Of a DNA stretch of 7,712 nucleotides, positions 1 through 5,535 are shown in pieces. Positions within the stretch are counted from its first letter, which is position 1; each line of letters starts with the position of its first letter. Position numbers and translations under genes: made by a program. Source of the stretch: Planctomycetota bacterium (GTDB taxonomy: Bacteria; Planctomycetota; JAJSAM01); contig JAOZQC010000143.1 in assembly GCA_029932425.1 (NCBI GenBank), positions 1-7,712 of the forward strand, in the 5' to 3' direction. The notes under the pieces are model-generated. The model was given only the letters and a program-made list of their open reading frames with translations, made no database searches and had not been told where the DNA came from.

Positions 1-443
1 TGCACGGGGTTGAAGAAGTGCGCGCCCGCCGTGAGCTCCGGCCGGGACGAGGCCTCCGCCAGGGCGGTGACGGGGAGGGAGGAGGTGTTGGTGGCGAGGA
101 TCGTGCCGGGCGCCGCGGACGCTCCCAGCCTCGCGAACAGATCGCGCTTCAGGTCGAGATCCTCGGGAACCGCCTCGATCACCAGGTCGGCGTCCGCGGC
201 GGCGGCCACGCCCGCGGTGGTGGTCCGGATCCGCGCGAGGAGGGCGGCGGCCTCTTCCCCGGCGAGCTTCCCCCGGCCCACCCGGCGGGCCAGGCTGCCC
301 CGGATCGCGGCCAGCCCGCCCTCCACCGCCTCCTCCGTGACGTCCGCGAGCGTGACCTCGACTCCCGCGGCGGCCGCGGCCTGGGCGATGCCCCGGCCCA
401 TGGTGCCCGCCCCCAGGACGAGCAGCCTCTCGATCCCGTGCAT
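1..443 (-). CDS. 3-hydroxyacyl-CoA dehydrogenase (3-hydroxybutyryl-CoA dehydrogenase type), N-terminal part, cut by window edge
   Basis: Oxidises (3S)-3-hydroxyacyl-CoA to 3-oxoacyl-CoA with NAD+ in beta-oxidation or related acyl-CoA routes; cytoplasmic. The 147 visible residues are the Rossmann half. They show the dinucleotide loop GAGTMG (residues 11-16), an acidic residue at the end of beta-2 (Asp34, favouring NAD+), the segment VIEAVPE (88-94), NTSSL (119-123) with the conserved serine, and GAHFFNPV (140-147) with the catalytic histidine at 142. The glutamate partner and the helical C-terminal domain lie beyond position 1. The family is usually about 280-320 residues, so roughly half is seen. 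The ATG at 441-443 is preceded by GGAGG about 7 bases upstream and starts just before the beta-1 strand, as expected. It diverges from the thioesterase gene with 41 bp between them, so the two probably share a control region. A longer fused FadB-like protein is unlikely, because those carry a hydratase domain before this one. Confidence 0.93.
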   Translation of the reverse strand, partial: MHGIERLLVLGAGTMGRGIAQAAAAAGVEVTLADVTEEAVEGGLAAIRGSLARRVGRGKLAGEEAAALLARIRTTTAGVAAAADADLVIEAVPEDLDLKRDLFARLGASAAPGTILATNTSSLPVTALAEASSRPELTAGAHFFNPV

Positions 444-484
444 GGTTCTCCCTCCGGTCCGACCAGAGGGTAGCATGGGCCTCC

Positions 485-913
485 ATGGCGACCTACGAGA
501 CGGAGATCCGCGTGCGCTTCGGCGACATCGACCGGGCCGGGATCGTCTACTACCCCCGGATCTCCCATTACTGCCACGTGGCCCTGGAGGAGTTCTTCCG
601 GGACCGGGTGGGCATCCCCTACCACGAGGTCATCGACGGGAGGAGGCTCGGCTTCCCCGCCGTGCACCTGGAAGCCGACTACCGGGAGCGGCTGGAGTTC
701 GGGGAGAGGGCGCGGGTCCGGATCGACATCCTCCGCATCGGGCGCTCGTCCCACGTGACCCGGTACCGGATCCTCCGGGAGAAGACGGGAAACGTGTGCG
801 TGGAGACGAGGATCACCACCGCCTGCGTGGACATGGAGACCTTCCGTCCCGTGCCGCTCCCGGACGACATCCGCGCCGTGCTCGAAGCCCACCTGGCCGA
901 CGAATCGACTTAG
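485..913 (+). CDS. Acyl-CoA thioesterase, 4-hydroxybenzoyl-CoA thioesterase/YbgC-type hotdog protein
   Basis: Predicted to hydrolyse an acyl-CoA or aroyl-CoA to the free acid and CoA in the cytoplasm. The 142-residue length fits a single hotdog domain. The active-site motif FGDIDRAGIVYYP (residues 12-24) closely matches the same region of 4-hydroxybenzoyl-CoA thioesterase, and Asp16 corresponds to its catalytic aspartate. The central helix follows (HVALEEFF, 31-38). The motif identifies the family, not the substrate: YbgC-type members act on short-chain or aromatic CoA esters. The ATG at 485 is the only in-frame start near the motif. Its Shine-Dalgarno is poor (GAGGG at 466-470, about 14 bases away), so translation may be modest or leader-dependent. 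A zinc-ribbon gene follows 55 bp downstream on the same strand. Together with the neighbouring acyl-CoA genes this suggests CoA recycling or removal of dead-end thioesters, which is inference. Confidence 0.88.
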   Translation: MATYETEIRVRFGDIDRAGIVYYPRISHYCHVALEEFFRDRVGIPYHEVIDGRRLGFPAVHLEADYRERLEFGERARVRIDILRIGRSSHVTRYRILREKTGNVCVETRITTACVDMETFRPVPLPDDIRAVLEAHLADEST

Positions 914-968
914 CCCGGGGCCCCCCCGCGGCGTATCCTGGCCGGAGTCTCCGCCGGGAGGACCGACC

Positions 969-1280
969 ATGACCGACGCCGCCGACGCCGGACCCGATCC
1001 GAAGCTCGTGGAGCGCCTCGAGACGGTGAAGAGGACGCTCCGGTGTCCCCACTGCGACGAGCCCCTCACGAAGACGAACGCCCCTCCGAACCCCTTCTCG
1101 GGCTGGGAGTCCCCCTACCTCTACATCTGCCTGAACAACGCGTGCCCCTACTACGTCCGGAGCGAGGAGACCCTCGCCGCCCAGGGCGTCCCGGGGGGCG
1201 CGTACCGGTTCGTTTTCGACCCCCTCCGGGAGTGGTGCGGCCCCGTGGCCACGAAGACGCTGGGCACCCTTCGGGGCTGA
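969..1280 (+). CDS. Small zinc-ribbon protein of unknown function
   Basis: A 103-residue protein with four cysteines placed like a zinc ribbon: CPHC at residues 26-29 and CLNNAC at 54-59, followed directly by PYYVR. The first knuckle sits after a short charged helix (10-22) and the second is followed by a conserved-looking tail. There is no signal peptide or membrane segment. Similar short proteins with CPHC...CxNxxCPYY are, from memory, annotated as 'ogr/Delta-like zinc finger' proteins in bacteria that degrade aromatic or fatty acids, but I know of no demonstrated function. The ATG is well supported by GGGAGGA at 956-962, six bases upstream. It lies 55 bp after the thioesterase on the same strand and is probably co-transcribed with it. 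Possible roles are a regulator, a metal-dependent accessory factor or an acyl-CoA/protein-binding partner; none is shown by the sequence. Composition matches its neighbours. Confidence 0.8.
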   Translation: MTDAADAGPDPKLVERLETVKRTLRCPHCDEPLTKTNAPPNPFSGWESPYLYICLNNACPYYVRSEETLAAQGVPGGAYRFVFDPLREWCGPVATKTLGTLRG

Positions 1281-1282
1281 GC

Positions 1283-1294
1283 CCTCCGCGGAGG
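1283..1294. repeat. 12-bp perfect palindrome just after the zinc-ribbon stop codon
   Basis: CCTCCGCGGAGG starts two bases after the TGA of the zinc-ribbon gene. As RNA it would form only a short GC hairpin with no workable loop unless the central pairs open, and no U-tract follows. It may help define the 3' end of the rightward transcript, but the evidence for termination is positional only. Confidence 0.4.
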
Positions 1295-1377
1295 CCGGCC
1301 CCGAACGCGGGTCCCCGCTCCTCGGGCGGCCGTCGCAGCGCGGTACCGCGGACACCTCCCGGGTCACCGCCTCGTCA

Positions 1378-1398
1378 GGTGGAACATCGCCGGCAGGC
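1378..1398 (+). repeat. Copy 1 of a 21-bp imperfect direct repeat (other copy at 6578-6598)
   Basis: The segment matches 6578-6598 at 19 of 21 positions, with the exact core AACATCGCCGGC. The second copy spans the stop codon of the beta-propeller gene at the presumed edge of the IS91-family element. This copy lies in the convergent gap. Similarity does not extend beyond the 21 bp, and a match of this quality could occur by chance in a window of this size. Confidence 0.3.
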
Positions 1399-1424
1399 GT
1401 GAGTGTCTCGGTTTGCCCGGTGAA

Positions 1425-1438
1425 GGGCGCCGGCGCCC
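1425..1438. repeat. 14-bp perfect palindrome GGGCGCCGGCGCCC
   Basis: This perfect 14-bp inverted repeat has no spacer and sits in the middle of the convergent gap. A related half (GGGCGGCGCCC) follows about 45 bp downstream. In DNA this GC-rich, short palindromes made only of G and C arise often by chance, so no function is assigned. Confidence 0.4.
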
Positions 1439-1643
1439 CTCCTGCCGTCCGGTCCGCGGTTCCATCCCTCCGGAGAGGGCGGCGCCCAGCGATCACGCCG
1501 GAGAGCCCCGGCGCCGCCCGGTCTCGAGGAAGAAGGAGCCGCGGAGGAGGCGGACGGGGTGCCCGGTTCCCGGGAAGGGGACGGAGGGGTCGCGAAGGTT
1601 GCAGTCCGCTCCCGCCTCCGTATGGAACCGCCGCCGGGGCGAG

Positions 1644-2393
1644 TCAGATGTACTGGCCGCCGTCCACCCGGATCACCTCCCCGGTGATGTGCCGGGCGAG
1701 GTCCGAGGCGAGGAAGACCACCACGTTCGCCACGTCCTCCGGGGCGCCCAGGCGGCCGAGCACCGTCTCCGAGAGAGAGGCCTGCTTCGCCTCCTCCGGC
1801 ATGGAGGCGACCATGTCGGTCTCGATGAGGCCGGGCGCCACCGCGTTCACCGTGACCTGCGAGCGGCCCAGCTCCCGCGCCATCGACTTCGTGAGCCCGA
1901 TGATCCCCGCCTTGGCCGCCGCGTAGTTCGACTGGCCGAACTTCCCCCGCAGGCCGTTGATGGAGGTGATGTGGATCACCCGCCCGCTCTTCTGTTCCCG
2001 GAAGATGGGGGCCGCCGCCCGGCAGTAGTTGAAGTACCCCTTCAGGTTCGTGGCGATCACCACGTCCCACTTCTCCTCGTCCATCTTCCAGATCACGCCG
2101 TCCCGGTTGATGCCGGCGTTGCAGACCAGGATGTCCAGGCGGCCGAAGGTCTCCCGGACCTCCGCCACCACCTCCTGGGCGCGGGCGAAGTCCGCCACGT
2201 CCGCCTGGAGGGCGAGGCCCCTCCGGCCCGCGGCCTCGACGTCGGCCACCACCTTCCGCGCCTCCTCGTCGTGGCGGCGGTAGTTCACGGCCACGTCGAC
2301 CCCCGCGCGGCCGAGAGCCCGGGCGATGGCGGCGCCGATTCCCAGGCTCCCTCCCGTGACCATGGCCGCCTTTCCCTCGAGTCCGAAGCTCAC
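1644..2393 (-). CDS. SDR-family 3-oxoacyl-CoA/ACP reductase (FabG/PhaB-like)
   Basis: Reduces a 3-oxoacyl thioester to the 3-hydroxyacyl form with NAD(P)H, or runs in reverse; cytoplasmic and usually tetrameric. It is 249 residues, the typical length for a classical SDR. It shows the cofactor loop TGGSLGIG (13-20), NAG (92-94), and the catalytic set Asn116, Ser144, Tyr157 and Lys161. Arginines after beta-2 (NYRR, 37-40) suggest NADPH preference. The C-terminus DGGQYI is typical of FabG. Two stretches resemble acetoacetyl-CoA reductase PhaB more than FabG of fatty acid synthesis: NAGINRDGVIWKM (92-104) and INGLRGKFGQSNY (145-157). A CoA substrate is therefore plausible. The start is GTG at 2391-2393, with an ideal AAGGAGGT upstream. 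It follows the Had-like dehydrogenase on the same strand after a 95-bp gap and probably belongs to the same transcript. Which thioester it uses cannot be decided from sequence alone. Confidence 0.9.
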   Translation of the reverse strand: MSFGLEGKAAMVTGGSLGIGAAIARALGRAGVDVAVNYRRHDEEARKVVADVEAAGRRGLALQADVADFARAQEVVAEVRETFGRLDILVCNAGINRDGVIWKMDEEKWDVVIATNLKGYFNYCRAAAPIFREQKSGRVIHITSINGLRGKFGQSNYAAAKAGIIGLTKSMARELGRSQVTVNAVAPGLIETDMVASMPEEAKQASLSETVLGRLGAPEDVANVVVFLASDLARHITGEVIRVDGGQYI

Positions 2394-2399
2394 GAAAAC

Positions 2400-2407
2400 A
2401 CCTCCTT
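2400..2407 (-). promoter_or_regulatory. Strong Shine-Dalgarno that fixes the GTG start of the SDR gene
   Basis: On the minus strand AAGGAGGT lies 6 bases upstream of the GTG at 2393-2391. It is a full match to the anti-Shine-Dalgarno core at good spacing. It supports the GTG rather than any downstream ATG, and the resulting N-terminus (MSFGLEGKAAMVTGG) places the cofactor loop where SDRs have it. Confidence 0.8.
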
Positions 2408-2488
2408 CTCAGCCCGCTTTCCCCGGGAGCGCACGCGGGTCCCGCCGGATCCCGCCGCCCGCTCCCGACCTCGTCCCCCGCCTCCGAC

Positions 2489-3514
2489 TCAGTGCATGAC
2501 CACGATGTTGCGGATGCCCTCGCCCCGGCGGAGCCGGTCGAAGCCCTCGTTGATCTCCTCCAGGGAGACCCGGCTCGTGACCAGCGGCTCCACCCGGATC
2601 CTCCCCGCGGCCACCTCCTCGATGAGCGGCCGGTACTCCGCGGTGGGGCAGCCCAGACTCCCCACCACCTCCTGCTCGAAGAACATGATCTTGGCCGCGG
2701 CCAGGGTGACCTTCTCGGCGCAGTAGCCCACCACGCAGAGGCGCCCGCCCTTCGCCAGGCAGGAGAAGGCGGCCTCGATGGTGTCCTTCCGGCCGATGGC
2801 CTCGAAAGCCACGTCCGCGCCCCCGGCCAGGATCCCCTTCACCGTCTTGTCGAGGCGCTCCACGCCGGAGGGGTCCAGCACGTGGGCGGCCCCCAGGCTC
2901 CGCGCCGCCTCCCGGGCCGAGGGCCGGAGATCCACCGCCAGCACCTCGCCTCCCGCCGCCGCCGCGCACTGGACGATGTTGATGCCGATCCCGCCGCAGC
3001 CGATGACCAGGACCTTGTCGCCCTCCCTCACCCGGCCGCGGTTCTTCACCGCGTGGTAGGGCGTGGAGACGGCGTCGGCGATGACGCAGGCCGCCTCGAG
3101 GGGGATGGCCGCGGGCAGGGGGAGGACCTTCGCCGCGGGAGCGGTGACGAGCTCCGCGAAGCCTCCGTCCCGGCTGGAGCCGAAGAAGACCATGTTCTTG
3201 CAGAGGTTCTCCCGGCCGGACCGGCAGTACCGGCACTCCCCGCAGCCGTACACGGCGGGCAGGAGCACCGGGTCCCCCACGGCGAACCCCGCGGCGCCCG
3301 GCCCCAGCTCCTTCACGCGGCCCGAGATCTCGTGGCCGAGCACCAGGGGCGGCTCCTTCATGGTGGGGATCCCGTGGTCGGTGAACGAGAGATCGGTGTG
3401 GCAGATGCCGCAGGCCGCGATCTCCACCAGGATCTCTCCCTCCCCCGGCACCGGGTCCGGCAGGTCCGTGACCTCGAGGGGCTTTCCGGCACCCACGAAA
3501 CGAGCTGCGCGCAT
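2489..3514 (-). CDS. Zinc-dependent alcohol dehydrogenase, resembles 6-hydroxycyclohex-1-ene-1-carbonyl-CoA dehydrogenase (Had/BamQ-like)
   Basis: An NAD+-dependent medium-chain dehydrogenase of 341 residues. Catalytic zinc ligands are Cys38 (ACGICHTD) and His61 in GHE (60-62). Asp147 in IADAVSTPY takes the place of the third ligand. Structural zinc cysteines are 91, 94, 97 and 105. The Rossmann loop GCGGIG is at 172-177, with Asp195 at the end of beta-2, favouring NAD+. The segments CGICHTDL...GHEISGRV and VIADAVSTPYHAV resemble Had of anaerobic benzoyl-CoA degradation (from memory, not a search), which oxidises the 6-hydroxy group of a cyclohexene-carbonyl-CoA. A different alcohol substrate remains possible. 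The ATG at 3512-3514 is chosen because AGGAGGAGG lies about 5 bases upstream and the protein begins directly at beta-1. A longer frame to 3592 exists, but its extra 26 residues have no family counterpart and overlap the promoter. A promoter with an operator-like palindrome precedes the gene. Confidence 0.85.
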   Translation of the reverse strand: MRAARFVGAGKPLEVTDLPDPVPGEGEILVEIAACGICHTDLSFTDHGIPTMKEPPLVLGHEISGRVKELGPGAAGFAVGDPVLLPAVYGCGECRYCRSGRENLCKNMVFFGSSRDGGFAELVTAPAAKVLPLPAAIPLEAACVIADAVSTPYHAVKNRGRVREGDKVLVIGCGGIGINIVQCAAAAGGEVLAVDLRPSAREAARSLGAAHVLDPSGVERLDKTVKGILAGGADVAFEAIGRKDTIEAAFSCLAKGGRLCVVGYCAEKVTLAAAKIMFFEQEVVGSLGCPTAEYRPLIEEVAAGRIRVEPLVTSRVSLEEINEGFDRLRRGEGIRNIVVMH

Positions 3515-3560
3515 GGAACCTCCTCCTTCCCGGCGATGGCGTGCGGCGGATCCGGAGGGG

Positions 3561-3589
3561 ATCATAGAACGAACGGTCGATCGGGACAA
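3561..3589 (-). promoter_or_regulatory. Sigma70-type promoter upstream of the Had-like dehydrogenase
   Basis: Reading leftward, a -35 box TTGTCC (3589-3584, 4 of 6 consensus bases) and a -10 box TATGAT (3566-3561, 5 of 6) are separated by exactly 17 bp. It lies in the 96-bp gap after the hydratase stop. Transcription would start near 3554, leaving a leader of about 40 nt before the ATG at 3514. This stretch is noticeably more AT-rich than its surroundings. It would give the dehydrogenase-SDR pair its own transcription independent of the two upstream genes. Confidence 0.6.
3567..3582. promoter_or_regulatory. Operator-like 16-bp imperfect palindrome inside the promoter spacer
   Basis: GAACGAACGGTCGATC reads as GAnCGAnC on both strands, symmetric at 12 of 16 positions. 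It sits exactly between the -10 and -35 boxes, where a bound repressor would block RNA polymerase. Size and symmetry fit operators of TetR-family regulators, which often control acyl-CoA catabolic genes and respond to CoA thioesters. No regulator gene is present in this window, so the protein is unknown. Confidence 0.45.
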
Positions 3590-3610
3590 CAACGCCGGGC
3601 CGCGCCCCCC

Positions 3611-4366
3611 TCACTTCCGCCGGCGATCGAGGAAGCTCCTCATCCGGGCCTCCTTCTCCTCGTCATCGAAGAGGACCGCCTGGACCAGGCACTCCACCAG
3701 GTCCATGGTGGCGCCCGGGGCCTGGACCGCGGCGTTCACCGCGGCCTTGGCGAGCCGGACCGCCAGGGTCCCGTTGCGCGCGATCCTCTCCGCGAGCCGG
3801 CGCGCCTCCGCCAGGACCTCGCCGGTGGGCACGACGCGGTTCACCAGGCCGTACCGCAGGGCCGACCGGGCGTCGATCCGCTCCCCCGTGAGGATCATCT
3901 CCTTCGCGAAGCCCACGCCCGTCAGCGCGGCCAGGCGCCGCAGGCCCCCCGCGGCGGGGACGATGCCGAGACCGACCTCCGGGAGACCGAAGACGGCCCC
4001 CTCCCCCGCCACCCGGAGATCGCAGGCGATGGCCAGCTCCGTGCCGATGCCGAGGGCGTACCCCCGCACGGCGGCGATGACGGGATGGGGGAACTCCTCG
4101 AAACGCCGCGTCACCCGCTGGTTGATCCCGAGGAGCGCGTCCGCCTTCCGGCGTTCCCGGAGCTCGCCCACGTCGGCCCCCGCGGTGAAGCAGGAGGGAT
4201 CGGTGGCGGCGAGGATGAGGACCGCCACGTCCTCCCGGGCCTCGAGCTCGTCCAGGGCGGCGTGGATCTCGCGGGTCATGGCGAGGGAGAGGGCGTTCTT
4301 CTTCTCCGGGCGGTCCAGCCACAGGACGGCGATCCTTCCCTCGACCTCGGTCTTCACGTGGGCCAT
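3611..4366 (-). CDS. Enoyl-CoA hydratase/isomerase (crotonase family)
   Basis: Predicted to add water across the double bond of a 2-enoyl-CoA, giving 3-hydroxyacyl-CoA; cytoplasmic. It is 251 residues, standard for a single-domain crotonase. The oxyanion hole is formed by AGAD (62-65) and the GIG of GYALGIGTELA (102-112). Both catalytic glutamates of true hydratases are present, Glu110 in GTELAIACD and Glu130 in LPEVGLG. The substrate loop and C-terminal helices are intact. The start is the ATG at 4364-4366: GGAGG lies 7 bases upstream, whereas a GTG two codons earlier would sit almost on top of it. The upstream oxidoreductase ends 2 bp before this ATG, so translation is probably coupled. A dienoyl-CoA hydratase (Dch/BamR-like) role beside the Had-like dehydrogenase is possible, but crotonase sequences seldom reveal substrate. 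A 96-bp gap with a promoter follows. Confidence 0.9.
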   Translation of the reverse strand: MAHVKTEVEGRIAVLWLDRPEKKNALSLAMTREIHAALDELEAREDVAVLILAATDPSCFTAGADVGELRERRKADALLGINQRVTRRFEEFPHPVIAAVRGYALGIGTELAIACDLRVAGEGAVFGLPEVGLGIVPAAGGLRRLAALTGVGFAKEMILTGERIDARSALRYGLVNRVVPTGEVLAEARRLAERIARNGTLAVRLAKAAVNAAVQAPGATMDLVECLVQAVLFDDEEKEARMRSFLDRRRK

Positions 4367-4368
4367 GG

Positions 4369-5403
4369 TCACGCCTCCGGCAGGATGACGACCTTCCCGA
4401 ACTGCCGGCGGGACTCCACGTACCGGTGGGCCTCCGCGACCTCCGAGAGGGGGAAGGTGCGGTCCACCACGGGCCGGAGGCGGCCCGCCGCCACGTGGGA
4501 CACCACCTCCAGGACCTCGCCGTAGGAGCCCATGGTGGAGCCCAGGATGCTCACCTGCTTGAAGAAGACCACGCGGAGATCGCTCACCGCCCGGAACCCC
4601 GAGGTGGCGCCGCAGGTCACGATCTTCCCTCCCCGGGCCACGGACCGGAGGCTCCCCTCCCAGGTGGCCTCCCCCGTGTGCTCGAAGACGATGTCCGCGC
4701 CGCGCTTCCCGGTGAGGGCGCGCACCTCGCGGGCGAAGTCCCGCTTCGTGTAGTCGATGAGGTGGTCGGCGCCCAGCTCCGCCGCCTTGGCGAGCTTCTC
4801 CTCGGTGGAGGCGGTGGTGATCACCTCGGCGCCGAAGAGCTTGGCGATCTGGATCGCCGCCGATCCCACGCCCGACCCCCCGGCGTGGACGAGGACCACG
4901 TCGCCGGGCTTCACCCCGCCGCGGGTGACGAGCATGTGCCAGGCGGTGAGGAAGACCAGCGGCACGGCCGCCGCCGCCACGAAGTCGAGATTCCCGGGGA
5001 GGGGGATCAGGTTCACCCCGGGCACGGCCACGAATTCCGCGTTACCCCCGTCCCGGGTCTCGCCGAAGATGCCGTAGTCCCGGCAGAGGCTGTGCCGCCC
5101 CGAGAGGCACTCGAGGCAGCGGCCGCAGGAGAATCCCGGGGAGACGATCACCTTCGTCCCCGGCGGGAAGCCCTCCACCAGGTCCCCGGCCTCTTCCACC
5201 ACCCCCGCGATGTCGCAGCCCGGGATGAGGGGAAGGGGGAAGGGGTGGCCCGGGACCCCCCTCCGGACCCAGAGATCCAGGTGGTTCAGGCCGCTCGCCT
5301 TCACCCGGACCAGCGCCTCGTCGGCGCGGATCTCCGGGGGATCGATCTCCTCCCCGCGCAGCACCTCGGGGCCACCGTGCTCGTGGATGCGGACACAGCG
5401 CAT
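4369..5403 (-). CDS. Zinc-type alcohol dehydrogenase/quinone oxidoreductase-like protein (MDR superfamily)
   Basis: A 344-residue NAD(P)H-dependent medium-chain oxidoreductase. The structural zinc loop is complete: Cys93, 96, 99 and 107. The Rossmann fingerprint HAGGSGVG lies at 173-180. The place where alcohol dehydrogenases have the catalytic-zinc cysteine reads SGLNHLD (37-43), and the usual GHE histidine is replaced by PGCD (61-64). The catalytic site is thus not of the classic ADH kind. Members with this pattern are annotated variously as quinone oxidoreductase, zinc-binding dehydrogenase or enoyl/acryloyl-CoA reductase. In this cluster a double-bond reduction of an enoyl thioester or ketone is a reasonable guess, no more. 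The ATG at 5401-5403 follows GGGAGGA by 4 bases. It is the first gene of the leftward cluster, its stop lies 2 bp before the hydratase ATG, and a beta-propeller gene diverges from it 132 bp away. Confidence 0.85.
   Translation of the reverse strand: MRCVRIHEHGGPEVLRGEEIDPPEIRADEALVRVKASGLNHLDLWVRRGVPGHPFPLPLIPGCDIAGVVEEAGDLVEGFPPGTKVIVSPGFSCGRCLECLSGRHSLCRDYGIFGETRDGGNAEFVAVPGVNLIPLPGNLDFVAAAAVPLVFLTAWHMLVTRGGVKPGDVVLVHAGGSGVGSAAIQIAKLFGAEVITTASTEEKLAKAAELGADHLIDYTKRDFAREVRALTGKRGADIVFEHTGEATWEGSLRSVARGGKIVTCGATSGFRAVSDLRVVFFKQVSILGSTMGSYGEVLEVVSHVAAGRLRPVVDRTFPLSEVAEAHRYVESRRQFGKVVILPEA
4374..4378 (-). promoter_or_regulatory. Shine-Dalgarno that decides the hydratase start
   Basis: GGAGG on the minus strand is 7 bases from the ATG at 4366 but only 1 base from the alternative GTG at 4372. 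The ATG is therefore the functional start. The site lies inside the end of the upstream oxidoreductase coding sequence, consistent with an operon. Confidence 0.7.
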
Positions 5404-5447
5404 GGGTTCCTCCCGCGAATTCCGAGACCCTCACCGCGAAGTCGTGG

Positions 5448-5453
5448 AGTATA
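5448..5453 (-). promoter_or_regulatory. Possible -10 box of the leftward catabolic cluster
   Basis: TATACT on the minus strand (5 of 6 consensus bases) lies in the 132-bp divergent gap and would give a leader of about 38 nt before the ATG at 5403. No convincing -35 box is found at 16-18 bp (the segment there is GC-rich), so an activator or another sigma factor would be needed. The rest of the gap holds GC-rich runs and no obvious promoter for the rightward gene. Confidence 0.3.
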
Positions 5454-5535
5454 GGGGGCCCCGCCGCGGGGGCGGAGAAACGCGGTCGCCCCGCCCGCGG
5501 CGTTCGGATCCCCAGAGAACCGGAGCCGGAACCCG

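Larger units (their letters stand above)
1281..1643. other. Convergent intergenic region, 363 bp, GC-rich with palindromes, no supported gene
   Basis: This gap lies between the ends of the rightward zinc-ribbon gene and the leftward SDR gene. Open frames cross it, but they have no Shine-Dalgarno or recognisable domain and mostly continue as shadows of the SDR gene. It holds several perfect palindromes: CCTCCGCGGAGG at 1283-1294 immediately after the TGA, GGGCGCCGGCGCCC at 1425-1438, and TTCCCGGGAA at 1567-1576. There is also a short stem CCCTC/GAGGG near 1470. None is followed by a T-run, so classical intrinsic terminators are not supported, although the first is well placed to end the rightward transcript. 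It also contains one copy of a 21-bp imperfect repeat (1378-1398). Confidence 0.6.

Noticed and set aside
10..972. Rightward 320-codon frame over the hydroxyacyl-CoA dehydrogenase and thioesterase
   Set aside because: It is an out-of-frame read of two real genes on different strands.
1283..1294. Intrinsic terminator after the zinc-ribbon gene
   Set aside because: The palindrome has no loop and no T-tract, so only a weak positional case remains.
1399..1643. Possible small gene in the convergent gap
   Set aside because: The open frames have no Shine-Dalgarno, no domain and run on as shadows of the SDR gene.
3515..3592. Longer N-terminus for the Had-like dehydrogenase, starting at 3592
   Set aside because: The 26 added residues have no family counterpart, the frame would overlap the promoter and operator, and the ATG at 3514 has a strong Shine-Dalgarno.
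4367..4372. GTG at 4372 as hydratase start, overlapping the upstream stop
   Set aside because: The GGAGG is only one base away from it; the ATG at 4366 has proper 7-base spacing.
2492..4525. Long rightward open frame of 677 codons antisense to the cluster
   Set aside because: It is rich in His, Gly, Arg and Pro with no domain, and lies opposite three well-defined genes; it reflects the lack of stops in GC-rich DNA.
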